Part shown: in pieces, positions 11,502 through 23,917 of the stretch | Layout of the letters: every line of letters begins with the position of its first letter | Position numbering within the stretch: position 1 is the stretch's first letter | NCBI RefSeq assembly: GCF_000003195.3 | Contig: NC_012873.2 | Location: forward strand, 44,262,061 to 44,326,060 | Source: Sorghum bicolor | Taxonomy: Eukaryota > Streptophyta > Magnoliopsida > Poales > Poaceae | Direction of reading: 5' to 3' | DNA: 64,000 nucleotides | Position numbers and translations under genes: made by a program | The notes under the pieces: model-generated | What the model was told of the DNA's origin: nothing | Databases searched by the model: none | Seen by the model: the letters and a program-made list of their open reading frames with translations, nothing else

Positions 11502-12225
11502 TGTTGACGCCGTTTTTGGGCACGTGTCCATGTTTGGTAAAGTATAGGCCGGCAAGATAAGACGACGGTGTTTAATCTGTAGGATGAGTTGCCGATGAGG
11601 ATGGTTGCTGATGGAGGAGGAGTTGAACATGACTAAGTCCATAGGTGGTGATGTGTCTGTGCCGATGGCTTCGACAAGGAAGTCTGCCGATAACTATGAT
11701 GAGGGAGTCTGCCGATGATATGGAGGGAGAGTGTGGAGGCTGCCGATCGGCTTGTGGAGGTGTTCCAGTTTGTCACGGGGGGGGGTAGTTTTATGTTTTC
11801 CTTAGTTATTTAAATCGTTTTGTATGCGGATTCTGTGTAATTTGGAATTCGAGTTCTAGTCGTGTCTGGTTGTAGCTCTTTGAGCAGGGTATAAATATAA
11901 ACCATAGGGCTTTGTAATGACACATCTATCAATCAATCAAACACACGTTTTTACTCATATTCCAAGCATCTACTTTTTCGACGACTTCGTCATACTTTTT
12001 CCTTTTCACTACGAGTTCTTAGGAATTCGTCGACTTAAGCTCAGCGTATTCTCAAGTTCCGCGTGAATACCTCTTGGCCGTGGCATCCGGGCGCATCGCT
12101 GTTGTCAGGACCAAAGTATTCGAGTTACCACCTTTGCCGATAGTAAGGTCAAATCGGCTGGCACGCCTTAACGTTTAAATCGGGTATTAGCCCTTTGTGT
12201 TTGCAGATCAGCTTTTGCACCAACA
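11502..12225 (+). repeat. 5' LTR of T2 (724 bp)
   Basis: It runs from TGTTGACGCCG to TGCACCAACA. A TATAAATA box lies at 11890-11897, and the U3 holds a run of GCCGAT motifs (11591-11751) and a G-tract near 11778. The sequence after about 12040 is the R/U5-like part shared by all five Tat-type elements. Confidence 0.93.
11591..11751 (+). promoter_or_regulatory. Array of GCCGAT motifs in the U3 of T2
   Basis: GCCGAT occurs at 11591, 11661, 11686, 11711 and 11742, and an overlapping ATCGGC at 11746, all within 161 bp upstream of the TATA box. The 3' LTR copy of T2 has the same array plus one more (31274-31430). Clustered short repeats upstream of a TATA box look like protein-binding sites; the binding factor is unknown. 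Confidence 0.6.
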
Positions 12226-12232
12226 CATCTTT

Positions 12233-12250
12233 TGGCACGCCCAGTGGGAC
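12233..12250 (+). other. T2 candidate primer-binding site
   Basis: TGGCACGCCCAGTGGGAC starts eight bases after the 5' LTR, at the same place as in T1. It is conserved among all Tat-type copies here. Confidence 0.65.
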
Positions 12251-12272
12251 AAGATTCAAGATCAAGATCAAC

Positions 12273-15200
12273 ATGTCGACTTCTGAGTTTGATCAGGAGA
12301 ACGTTATCCCCGTGACGGAAGCCAATCTCAAGGATGAGCAGAGGCAAGCTATTGCTAAGGCCATGGAGGATTACAAGCAGCAATGCCTAAGGTCCTTCAG
12401 CATGAATAGGAGTGGCGAGGTGATCCAGAAGGATGCACTGCCGGCACTACGGCAGGTTACTTTTGAAACCAATCCTGGCAAGCTTCAAGAGATGGTTGAC
12501 AGCGCTATCAACCGTGCTTTGATCAACCAAGCTGGTGTACTGTCTAACACGATTTTCAATGATGTGGCAAGAACTTTCAAAGAAGGACAGCTGCCACCCT
12601 ATTATGTGGGCCCCACTTATCACCAGCCAAGGTCACCAGTGGTCACAGCTCGATCTGCCGCTACGGCCGCTGCGGGCATGGAGATTCCTGTTCCGCCAAG
12701 CACGGTGGGAGTCACCAATGCACAATCTACGCCGATGACAACCAATCCATAAACTTCAGATGGGCAGATCAAACTTGCTACAGATCTGTTGGCATCGGCA
12801 ATGTCAGGATTGACTCCTCCTCCTAACTGGTGGGGTTATGGCATGCCTCCAGAGTTAACGCCGGGTACGTCGCAGACGACTGATGTGAGGGGCAAGACTC
12901 CTATGGCATCGGCACCACCAAGTATGCCGATGAACCAGAGTCCCCACTATACTACAACTACTACTGCAAGATCTCACACTCAGAATTCTCAAGCTCCAAC
13001 ATTCCAGATGCCTAACGCATCGGCAGACTCAATGCTGATGCAACAGAGGTCTATGATCCAACCAGGGTATGTCAGTTCAATGATAATGCCCAATTACCAG
13101 TCATCGGTAGGGCCTATGCCGATGAACGCTAATAGTGGATGGCTTGGGCAGCAAGTCTTTCCGCAAACGCCCCAACCGAGTCATCAGGCTACAGGGTTCC
13201 ACCAAGGACAGATCTATCCCGGGTTCCAGAATCAGGGGATTCCTAACCAGCCAATGAACCTTGGGCAGCAGGTCGGCGGACAGCAGATTGGCGGGCAGCA
13301 GCTTGGTGGTCCACAGATTGGGGGTCAGATGATTAACCCGATGTTTCATGCAGATCGTGCGCCACACCGACACGTGGAAGCTTACCAGCAGGTGCCTGAT
13401 CCGCAACCGCCCCATCGGCAAGATGCTGATGCTTATTGGGCCGATAAGATTGCTAAAGTGATGAGAGACCAATTCGGGATAAAACCCAAAGTCAATACTT
13501 ACTCTTATCGGACACCGTATCCTTCCGCATATGATTTGATCCCGCTTCCACATCGGTACAAGGTACCGGATTTTACTAAGTTTTCTGGGCAGGATGACAC
13601 GTCGACCATGGAGCACGTCAACAGGTTCATCATCCAATGCGGAGAAGCTGGTAACAGGGACGAGTTGAGGGTTCGCTTATTCTCGTCATCATTGTCTGGA
13701 TCGGCTTTCACCTGGTTTATATCATTGCCTCCCAACTCAGTGATTACTTGGGCCAATCTAGAGAAACAATTCCACAAATACTTCTTTTCTGGGGTCCATG
13801 AGAAGAAGATCACCGATTTGGTTAAATTAAGGCAACGCAATGACGAATCGGTTGAGAGATTTGTGCAGAGGATACGGGAACTCAAGAACAAATGCTATAG
13901 CTTGGTTCTGGATGATCGGCAGCTAGCCGATTTGGCTTTCCAGGGTTTGTTGCCACACATCAGGGACAAGTATGCGTCTTAGGAGTTTGAAAGCTTAAGT
14001 CATTTGGTGCAGAGAATTTCTGATCAAGATATCAAGCCTTTCGAGTCCAAGAGAGCATGGAACAAGAAGGTATCCTTCGTTGATGAAGCAGCAAACTTGG
14101 ATTCTGATGAAGAACCAGTCATCGGCTAGGCAGAATGGGTGAAAAATAAGAAGCCGATGTCTTGTCCTTTTAGACATAAAGAACCAGAGAAGTTCGCGTT
14201 TGATACTACTAAGGCCGATAGGATATTCGACTTTCTACTACAGGAAGGTCAGATCAAGTTGTCACCTAATCACATGATCCCATCGGTTGAAGAATTAAAA
14301 AGGATGAAATATTGCAAGTGGCACAATGCAACTTCTCACGACACTAATGAATGCAAGGTTTTCAGACAGCAGCTGCAATCGGCTATAGAGTCTGGAAGAA
14401 TTAAATTTGACAGTTCCAAGACCCAGAAGCCGATGAAGATTGATCAACATCCTTTCCCAACGAACATGTTGGATGCTAAGGGGAAGGCCAAGGTCTTAAC
14501 ATCAGAAGCAGCCAAAAGAAGTGCATCGGTGGATCCTCAGCATCAAGTCACTACTGCCGTTGCGAGAGGAAGGGGCTTGGTCCAGGAAGGAACCAGCTCA
14601 GGAAGGCCTCCCCGATCTGGTATTGTTATAACTCATAGAAGACCTCGGGAAACTTGGCAGCAACGTGAAGACCGATATCGGCGCCAGCAGGAAGATTATC
14701 GTCGGGAAGAAGAAAGACGCCGATAGGAGTGGAATCGGCATAGGGATCACTGGAATTGTCCGTTCTTCATCCATTGCTGGGAGGAGAATATCAAGCTTTC
14801 AACTATCAGAGATTGTCCTGAGTGTAATGGTTATGACCGGTACGACAGGTCCGATCGACACTATCGTGATAATGATCGGCGTTTCAATGGGTCGATTAGA
14901 GGGAGAGCATCTGTCCATGATCGGCTGGGGGGCAGGCTCAGTGTGCACGACAGGCTTGGCGATCGTGTTGGATATTTTCCTAGGAACCAGGGAGAACTGG
15001 AAGAGATGGCTAATGCACGTGTTCCCGACGAGTTCATATTTTGTAGGGACGCCAATGCATATCGGATGGAGTCAAGGGAAAATCGTCGCCCAGCGGCAAG
15101 GCAGCAGCAGCTTCCTCCATGGTGTCCAGAGGGGTTGACCAGGACACAGAAACGAAGACTGCAGCGTGAAAGGCGAGAAGAGTTAAGCAAGGGGGAGAAC

Positions 15201-15929
15201 TCTGGACAGTCTGGGTATCAGCAACAACCAGATCCTAAGGAAGAAGGCCCATCGGCAGGTGTCAACATGGTATTCATTTTGCCGATGGAGTTCCTTGCGC
15301 CATCCAGTGATGATGAGGTGGATTTTTCCGACCAAATAGCTCAGTTGGCTCTAGATCCGATGACGGCTATCTTCGAGAAGCCTGCCGATGATGAATGGCA
15401 GCACCTCAAGGCTCTGTTTGTTAAAGGAAAAGTGGATGGTCAGCCAATGACTAAGATTCTAGTTGATGGTGGAGCCGCTATTAATATCATGCCATATGCA
15501 GTGTATCGGAAGCTTGGAAAAGGGGATCAAGATTTAACCAAGACCGACATGATGCTCAAAGATTTTGAAGGGAACGTGTCTCCGGTCAAGGGGGCGATAT
15601 GCGTAGAATTCACCATCGGCAGCAAAACCTTGCCGACAACCTTCTTCGTGATCAGTGGAAAGGGTGCTTACAACCTGCTGTTGGGAAGAGATTGGATTCA
15701 TGCTAATTGTTGCATCCCATCTACAATGTACCAATGCTTGGTCCAGTGGGTAGGTGACAAGATTGAAATTGTCCTAGGAGACTCTTCTTATGTCATCGCA
15801 TCGGCAGAGGCAGACACCTATGAAAGGACTAGGTGCATTTCAGGAGAAATTTGGGAAAAGGATTTTCTCAAGGTTGCCGATTACGAGATTCCATCGATCC
15901 AAGCAGTCGGTTCTGACGAAGGTTTTTAA
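12273..15929 (+). pseudogene. gag: T2 gag-protease with four nonsense codons
   Basis: ATG at 12273 (MSTSEFDQENVIPVTEANL). The frame is the same throughout, without indels, but is stopped by TAA at 12750, TAG at 13981, TAG at 14127 and TAG at 14724. At least two are single-base changes from the codon seen in T1 (CAA to TAA, CAG to TAG). Domains are as in T1: Gln/Gly-rich N-terminal region, capsid (YKVPDFTKFSGQDDTSTMEH), CKWHNATSHDTNEC knuckle and DGGAAINIMP protease motif. The last codon is TAA at 15927-15929, overlapping the ATG of pol. Confidence 0.9.
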
Positions 15930-18258
15930 TGGATAGGTTCGCCGATGATGGAAAATTAGGCCAGGGGTTCACATCGGCCGATGATCTAGTAGAAGTAGAT
16001 ATAGGTAGCGGCGATAAGCCTAGACCCACCTTCATTAGTGCTAAGTTAGATTCTGAGTGTAAGCAACAGTTAACCAATTTGTTAAAGGAATATAAAGATT
16101 GCTTTGCTTGGGATTATACTGAGATGCCTGGTTTGGACCGATCAATTGTTGAGCATCGGTTGCCTATCAAGTCTGGATTTCGGCCGCATCAGCAGCCAGG
16201 TCGCCGATGTAATCCTAATATCCTCCCTGATATTAAGGCCGAAATCACCAAACCTATTGAAGCTAAGTTTATTCGGCAGTGTCGATATGCCGAATGGATT
16301 TCCAATGTTGTTCCGGTCTACAAGAAGAATGGGGAGCTTCGGGTCTGCATTGATTTTAGGAGTCTCAACAAGGCTACGCCGATGGATGGATATCCGATGC
16401 CAGTTGCCGATCTGTTGATTGATGCTGCGGCAAGACATCGGATAATCAGCTTTATGGATGGCAATGCAGGGTATAACCAAATATTCATGGCTGAAGAAGA
16501 TATTCCAAAGACCGCGTTCAGGTGCCCTGGGCATGTTGGATTGTTTGAATGGATAGTCATGACCTTTGGATTAAAGAATGCTGGTGCTACTTATCAAAGG
16601 GCCATGAATTTTATATTTCATGAGTTCATCGACAAGCTGGTGGAGATTTATATTGATGATGTGGTGGTTAAGTCTGGAGACTTCACAAAGCATCTTGCCG
16701 ATTTACGAAAGGTGTTGGAGTGCACAAGGAAGCATGGTTTGAAGATGAATCCCAATAAGTGTGCATTTGGTGTATCGGCAGGACAATTTCTTGGTTTCAT
16801 GGTGCACCAGAGGGGGATTGAAATCAGTCGAAGATCTATTGATGCCATCAATAAGATAGTGGCCCCTACCAACAAGACCGAACTCCAGTCCTTGATCGGC
16901 AAGGTAAATTTTATCAGGAGATTTATATCTAATTTGTCTGGTAAAATTCGTGCTTTCAGTCCTCTTCTTAAGTTAAAAGCCGATCAAGAATTTATTTGGG
17001 GGAAGGAACAGCAGTTGGCTCTGGATGAAATCAAGAAGTATTTAGTGAATCCTCCAGTTCTAATTCCACCTCAGCAAGGAAAGCCCTTCAGATTGTATTT
17101 GTCTACCGATGAGACGGTCATCGGTTCGGCTTTAATTCAAGAATTTGAAGGGAAGGAACGTGTGATTTATTACTTAAGCAGGAGGTTGATTCATGCTGAA
17201 ACCAGGTATTCGGCTATTGAGAAACTATGCCTATGCTTATATTTCTCTTGTATCAAGTTAAGGCATTACTTGTTATCGGCCGAATGCACTATTATTTGCA
17301 AAGATGATGTGGTCCGGTACATGCTGTCCATGCCGATTATGAGCGGCAGGATAGGTAAATGGATTTTGGCGCTGTCGGGGTTCGATCTGCGTTATGAATC
17401 GGCTAAGGCAGTTAAGGGACAAATTATGGCCGATTTTGTGACTCAGCATTGCGGTACAGTGGAGGCTTTGGAAATTGTGCCTTGGACGCTTTTCTTTGAT
17501 GGATCCACATGTGACCGGGGGGCAGGAGTCGGCATAGTACTAGTTTCCCCTCGAGGAAGGAAATATGAGTTTTCCTTGCCGATTGTTGCCACGTCAACGA
17601 ATAATCAGGCTGAGTATCAAGCTTTAATAAAGGGATTAGAGTTGTTGAGAGAAGTTCATGCTGATGCTGTTGAGGTCTTTGGAGATTCTATGCTAGTTAT
17701 AAATCAATTGGCTGGGAGCTATGAATGCCGAAGTGAAGTTCTCATAACTTATTACGAAAGGAGTGTGCAACTGTTAAAGGAATTCAAAGACTTTCGATTA
17801 GAGTATGTTCCTCGATTGCATAATGAAGAAGCAAATCGGTTGGCTCAGCATGCTTCGGGATATCAGCCTATGATCAATACGATGTCGGCAATTGGTGCCG
17901 ATGATTGGAGAAAAGAAATCATTGATTATTTGAAAGATCCATCTAAGAAAGTTGAAAGACGAGTTCGGTTTCAAGCAACCAAGTATGTGCTCCTCGAAGA
18001 TGAATTGTATTATCGAACTATTGATGGAATTCTTCTCCGATGCTTAGGTGATGATGAAGCTAAGAGTTTGATGGGAGAAATCCATGAAGGGGTATGTGGA
18101 GCGCATCAGTCGGCTTTCAAGATGAAGTGGATGATTAGGAGGAATGGATATTATTGGCCGACTATACTTGAAGATTGCTTTAAATATTTCAAAGGGTGTC
18201 AAGGATGTCAAAAGTTTGGTAATATTCAAAGGGCACCTGCATCGGCTATGAATCCTAT
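15929..18258 (+). pseudogene. pol: T2 pol, 5' part: RT, both RNases H, start of integrase
   Basis: The ATG at 15929 overlaps the gag stop (TAATGG). The frame stays open through RT (YIDDVVVKSG), RNase H, archaeal RNase H (FFDGSTCDRGAG, NQAEYQALIKG, GDSMLVINQ) and the HHCC zinc motif of integrase. It is cut at NPI by A1. The 5-bp duplication CCTAT (18254-18258 and 26201-26205) joins it to the segment at 26201. Confidence 0.92.
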
Positions 18259-19493
18259 TGTTAATATTTGGTAACGCAATAAGGAAACGATCCGCAAGCG
18301 CACGGATATCGGTGAGCATTTCACCCGGGAGGTTATCCAGAGTTATCGTATTTATATTTTTACCACTGGGAGAAAGGGTGCATCTGACTAACCAAATCTA
18401 TTGCTACTATCCCTTTAGGCACAAAGAATGTCTTTCGATGTGAGTGATAAATAGAGAAGACTGCAACCGTAGTCTCCTTCTAACCTTGGTAAGGATGATC
18501 TACTGTTCCAATGGAGGCTAACGGAATCTAGACACCACAAAGGATGTTCGACCCGCACCTATAAACCCTATCCTTCCTGCTAACGAGATGTGATCTACAA
18601 AGGTAGCTCGGAATTGTCACGTTCCTCACTACTACCACGGTCCAGCTAGTCAGGGAATATCTATGAGTACCCCAGCCTAAACACCACGTTTACGCCAGTA
18701 AAGATTACTCTAAACTCTATGCGAAGAGATTAAAGTAAACTCATAAACCATAAGAACAATAAAACAAGAACTTACTAGAATTTAGAAGTCGAAATACTGA
18801 AGAATCCTAGGAGCAAGCTTCGGGTTAGGAGAACTTGATCCCGCAGGTACAAGCTTGGAGTAGACACCGACAGGCCGGGCTTCCTCCAATCTACACCTCC
18901 ACTCTATCTCTCTCAATCTAGTAGAAACTAGAAGATCTATTTCTACTTTACATTGGTTGCTAAGCCTAAAAAGGAATATTAATTAGAGAAGAGGTTTTCC
19001 TTCGAGGGCACCCCTCAGTCTCTATGATAATTTCTTCATGTCTTCTCTAGGGGCCAAGGGGGTCTCCTTATATAGTCCTCCCCTTCTATGCGTTTTTGGG
19101 TCGATAGGCGAGGTGGTACTATGTTTTTCTTGATCCAATAGGTCGGTGGAATATCCCGAGCGAAGAGAGTCCTAATCTGGCTCCAGCAGGGGGCGGGCGC
19201 CCAGGTCCTCAGGGCAGGCGCCCTGGGCCTGGCCCCATTTTGCCTCCGCTTCGGTCTCGTGGCTTCTGGAGTCTTCTAGATGGTAGAAACTTGCGCGGTG
19301 CGTTGATATCTCTATGTAATCCCGACATGTGGGCCTTTCTTCCTTATTTCCTGATAACCCCCTGCAGAAATAGACAAACACCAAAACTAGTGGAATTCTG
19401 TCAGATAAAACCCTAAGTCTAGATGTTGATTTTATTTGGATCCTTTTCTTTGTTTATTTGATAATTAAATTTGATACTTAAGGACCATCAACA
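18259..19493 (-). repeat. 3' LTR of A1 (1235 bp)
   Basis: On the plus strand it runs from TGTTAATATTTGG to GGACCATCAACA. The first bases carry one change from TGTTG. It contains a minus-strand TATATAAG-type box near 19068 and the GC-rich block with GGGCGCCC-like palindromes near 19190-19240. Confidence 0.92.
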
Positions 19494-21665
19494 AACTCCC
19501 CCAAGCTTACCTCTTGCTCGTCCCTGAGCAAGGATAGACTCAGCAATGGATTAGAAGTTGTTGCAATATCTTTAAAAATTGACGGTATACATGTTTTTTT
19601 TTAAATAATATCTCATCTCTGAGTTAGAGTAAACTGTCAAGACTTAAAACTTACTTACTTTACCTTCACCATGGGACTTGTAACCGTCACTTTTGTCTTG
19701 AGTAGTTAAAAGATAGAACAGTCTAGCCAAGTGCCATTTCTCTTATTCTTGATCAGCTATAGCTCTGGGGTTTTTTTTTGCAGATTTTCAAATAAAACTC
19801 AGAGATTCCTTGTATGACTCTCTCATATCTCTCTTTTGTGGTATTTCTGGATCCTTACCAAGGCATTGATGGTATATGCCTTCTCTCAAGATATGTGGTA
19901 TTTATGGTATAAGGCATAGTGACATTGCCTTCTCTCTCACCCTACTCTAATAAGGCTTGATATCTGGAGCTCATAGGTGGGAGACAGTTAATACATACTT
20001 ACAAGACATTTGTTGTATAGTCAAACCATGAATCCAGAGAAACAAATCAATAAGCCAAATCAAGATGTGCATGTGTGGCGAATGAATGGTGTATGGTGAT
20101 GATGGTAATAACAATGGTGAAAGTCTAATTATACTTTTGCTCTTTTGAGGGGTTACATACCTTCCTTGCTTTTTGAAACTTTATGAGGAGAATGAGATGT
20201 TCTTCTTTTTCTTTCCTCTCAGGTGGGTATCTTGTACCCCTAATTCTACTGTCGGACACTTGTCCATTTTTTACCTCTCGTCTCACTTTTTTCTTTCTTT
20301 CGAGGTTCCGGGCACTTGCCCCTTTTTATTTCCTCGTTTATATATTTTTTTTTCTTTCTTTTTTTTTCAGAGCACTCATCTCTTGAGATAATATAGCAAG
20401 TGGTAGTAACCAAAATATTTGGAGCATTTATTTCACAGGGAATAACAGGGATAGGAAAATGTTTTTGACTATTCTCTCCCGGATTAGGAGTAGAATATTT
20501 TTTTGGGTGATTCTGGAGATGGAAATGGATGGATATATGTGGATGGTACTTCCGGAGTAGAAGTAGCATATATGTGTGAACGTGTAAGTGAATCTTGATT
20601 TAACCACATGACAAGCTCCTAAGGGTCTACACAGCTTGACCACACTCAATGCTCATAAGCAGTTAATAGTAAATGTGTGGTTCATAGTCTAATAAGCATG
20701 TACATATGGCTGTGGTAGGATTTTAAACTCTCATCATACAGGAACTCATCATGCAACATTTCAAAGATTTTCAAAGATAAAATTCTCCAGAATTCTAGCA
20801 TCTCTAGGAACAGATAAACAGCAGCTCAACCTTCCCATATCATATCCGTTAACAACTTAGATTTCAGATCAAGTTTTCATCCCACAAGTTTAGATCTAGA
20901 GCAAGCTTTAAATTATAACAGTTATGTCTAAACTTGAGAGAGAACTTCAAAATTGTGCAAATTAGGCAGAGCAACTATTCATCATATCCATGCTAGAGTT
21001 TTATTATTAAGATATAGATTAGCATAGCCACTTTATTTATTTATTAAATACACTAAGCAAAAGATATATATAAGCACAAAATTTTTATTTGGTTTTTTTC
21101 GTAGTTATGTATATTTATATTCTAATATAATATAAGTATAAAGATAGGTAGAAATACTTAGCGAGATAAATGGGGGGTGCTCTCCCCCAAGCTGAATTTT
21201 GACGTAATTTCTCTTGATGTAGCTAGCAGGTGGCAGAGGTGTATTTGAAAGTCAGTAGCATTCTGACAGCGATTAGAATGTCCTCTGTCTGCTAGTCTTC
21301 TTGATTCTTAAGTTCTGTGGAACTCAAATAGACAACAAAGCTTGTCGAACTAATTAAGTGTTAGCATAAATATCTAGCCTTCATCATGTTGAGCTTCCTT
21401 AATAAATGTTATTTATTTAGCAGGATCATACACTTATTATTATTATATTTTTTATTGTAAGATGAAAACATATTTATTTTATTTTTATGCCACCACAGTG
21501 AATGTACTTATGGGTTTTATGCCATGAGCAAACTCACATGGGGCTTACTATTTTTTAACATTTTTATTTTCTTTTCAAGATAGCATGAACCTGATTAACT
21601 AAGCAAACTATTGAATGGAAAAGGATAACTACCAAGTTTACCTCTTGGCAAGGCGTTCGGTATTT
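19494..21665. other. A1 non-coding 3' internal region
   Basis: No credible coding sequence on either strand. It begins with the polypurine tract (minus-strand AAGCTTGGGGGAGTT beside the LTR) and continues as AT-rich DNA with T-rich runs (about 20205-20370) and a second CCCCCAAGC box near 21184. Short ORFs here are low-complexity translations. Confidence 0.7.
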
Positions 21666-22436
21666 TTATGTCCTCCAAACGGGACTCTCTGTTTTCTCAG
21701 TCGTCCTGGGATTCGCTAGGTGGCGTAGTCGGTGATTCCAGCGGCGCCTCTCTTCGTGTATAACTATCTTCTCCCTCCACACCTGACTCGGTGCTACGGT
21801 CTCCTCAGGACAGTTCTGTTCAAGCTGTATGTCTTCAGTCCTTATCACTTCTCCTTCGTAGTCTACCCATCCGTTCTTGATGATTTGTCTCCTCTGGTTG
21901 CGGTTGTGTCGTCTTCTTGTCCTGACCTGCTTAAAGTCTTCAACTATATAGTTATGGTCAGTAAAATAGTTGCGTACCTTCTCAGAGGGGAAGTACATGT
22001 GGACTTCTCCGGTTCCAATGTAGATGATTGCTTTGATAGTGTTGAGGAACCGTCTTTCAAGGATGGTGGGTGGATCATGTTCGTCTTCTCCCATGTCAAT
22101 GACCTGAAAATCATCTGGAGCTGAATATATTGGTTGTAGGGGCATGGTTCCATGCAGGAGCTGATAAGTGACTGCGGCCATTATGTTGTCGTTAGATCCG
22201 GTGTCGTAGAGTGTCTTCTGAAAAGAGTATCCATTGATTGCGCACTCGATGCTTGGAACACCAGGGTCGTCCTTCTTGATCAAGAAAGGTGACTTGAGTC
22301 GACGATGTTGACCTCTTCCAACAAGGATCCAATGTTTGAAGTCTTCTGGACAAGACTTTCCACCATCTTCATCCTTTAGGTGCATCATTTGATTAGGTGT
22401 GGATCTTGACGTCTGCACCTCTTGATACAGTGTCAC
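21666..22436 (-). CDS. A1 ORF with a retropepsin-like motif
   Basis: About 256 residues starting MTLYQEVQTSRSTP. Residues near 70-80 read LYDTGSNDNIM, which fits the D-T-G active-site loop of retroviral-type aspartic proteases. A following FQVIDMGEDEHD and an R/K-rich tail (RTRRRHNRNQRRQ) are not assigned. The protein ends with the TAA/TAG-flanked stop at 21666. It could be a protease relic of a lost gag-pol or a retained small protein. There is no RT after it. Confidence 0.55.
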   Translation of the reverse strand: MTLYQEVQTSRSTPNQMMHLKDEDGGKSCPEDFKHWILVGRGQHRRLKSPFLIKKDDPGVPSIECAINGYSFQKTLYDTGSNDNIMAAVTYQLLHGTMPLQPIYSAPDDFQVIDMGEDEHDPPTILERRFLNTIKAIIYIGTGEVHMYFPSEKVRNYFTDHNYIVEDFKQVRTRRRHNRNQRRQIIKNGWVDYEGEVIRTEDIQLEQNCPEETVAPSQVWREKIVIHEERRRWNHRLRHLANPRTTEKTESPVWRT

Positions 22437-23917
22437 CGATGTTCTTCTTTGCCCAGTAGTTCGAAGTATGGTGTTGGCAATATCCTGCTCAGTGTGTTTG
22501 TGCTCATAGATCCAGGTCCTTCACCTGGTGGAGTCTGGGAGTTGTAAAACTCCTCCATGTTTTGCTTGAAGTGTACCTGTTCATAGAGACAAGGCAGAGA
22601 TCAAGTGCAGGGGCTCTGTTAGTGGAAAACACCAACAGAACCAAAAGTGTATTTGTTCTTCTCTAACCTTAAGCATAGTGAGCAAGACAAAGTTGATGGA
22701 TAATAAGATCATGAGTGTAGTATTTGAAAAATTTGTCAGATCAGATGGCTCAACCTAATGGAAAGATAATCTATCTATATTTATGTTTTGTTTATATCTT
22801 TCAAATATTGAATGTGCAACATATTAGCTTATATGTTTAGGAGCGTGGGATCACGAAGGTAGTACTAAGAACAAAGATTAAAGGACTAAACATGTTGAAT
22901 TAATTGAGTTGGTTATCTGGAGTTATAAATCATACATGTTTGTCTCTTCATTTATGTGAATGCTAGAACCAAGGAGACGCTTATAAAAGCAATAGTCAAG
23001 TACCTTAAGGTGTTACCTTACTTGAAGAGTGACGGTATAGTATCACCTTGTGGAAGCTTTCCTTTCTTAGCGGTTGTGCATTGTGTTTGTGGCACCCTCC
23101 ATGAATCATCTCTTATGAGCCACGTCTTTCTTGTGCAAATTGTTAAACTTCATGTGTCACATTCTTCATCTCCAATGCGAGTTTATCTCAGGACTTCCCA
23201 GGTTGATATTAAAAGTTTTCCTGCAGGGGTTAGTCCAACAAAATATCCCATATCTACTATAGCATACTATCGGCTTAAAAATCAACCTAGACACCATGTC
23301 TAATTTGATTTAGAAGGGCATTTTAACCTAAGCACCATGCTTAATTTAAAATCCCTTGGAAGTAAGATCATCATTCCTAAACTAAGCACCATGCTTAATT
23401 AAGAGATAAATGAAACTATTCCAAACCTAGACATATACTAAAGCAAATAAAGGTAGCATGAGAGCATTTATAGAGATCCACTTATGTGGAGATGAAGTAG
23501 TGTAATTAGTATTTAACAAATTGAGCATGTCTCAAAGGTAAGGACAACCAACGTGGCAACATGGCAAAAGATGTTTTTTATGTAAAGTACTCCCCCAAGC
23601 TTGAATTTTACAAAATTCAAGTTTGGATGAATTTAATTCAATGTTGTGTGATGGTTGGTTGGACATACCCTGTGCTTGTCATTCATCCGATCTTCTTGCT
23701 CCAATCCTGGAAAGGTTAGTGACAAGAATACCCAAAGGAATATTTCTACAATTATCTTTATATGCTCAATACACAAGGCAATGTTGCAAATAATTAGAAG
23801 TTCATGTTATGATCTGATAAGTGCTTGTTTTAGGACACTAAGCTTGTCCTTGGGAAACCATCAAGTTATGTTGGTGAAGTGGTGTCCCCTCCAACACCTA
23901 CCTATATCAAGATCAAC
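22437..23917. other. A1 non-coding spacer between its two ORFs
   Basis: AT-rich DNA of about 1.5 kb with no recognisable domain. It includes repeated phrases such as 'aagcaccatgcttaattt' (near 23330 and 23385) and another CTCCCCCAAGCTTG box at 23590, similar to the polypurine tract region. I see nothing else in it. Confidence 0.6.

Noticed and set aside
20173..20569. Short ORFs rich in Phe or Lys in A1
   Set aside because: They translate T-rich or A-rich runs; low complexity only.
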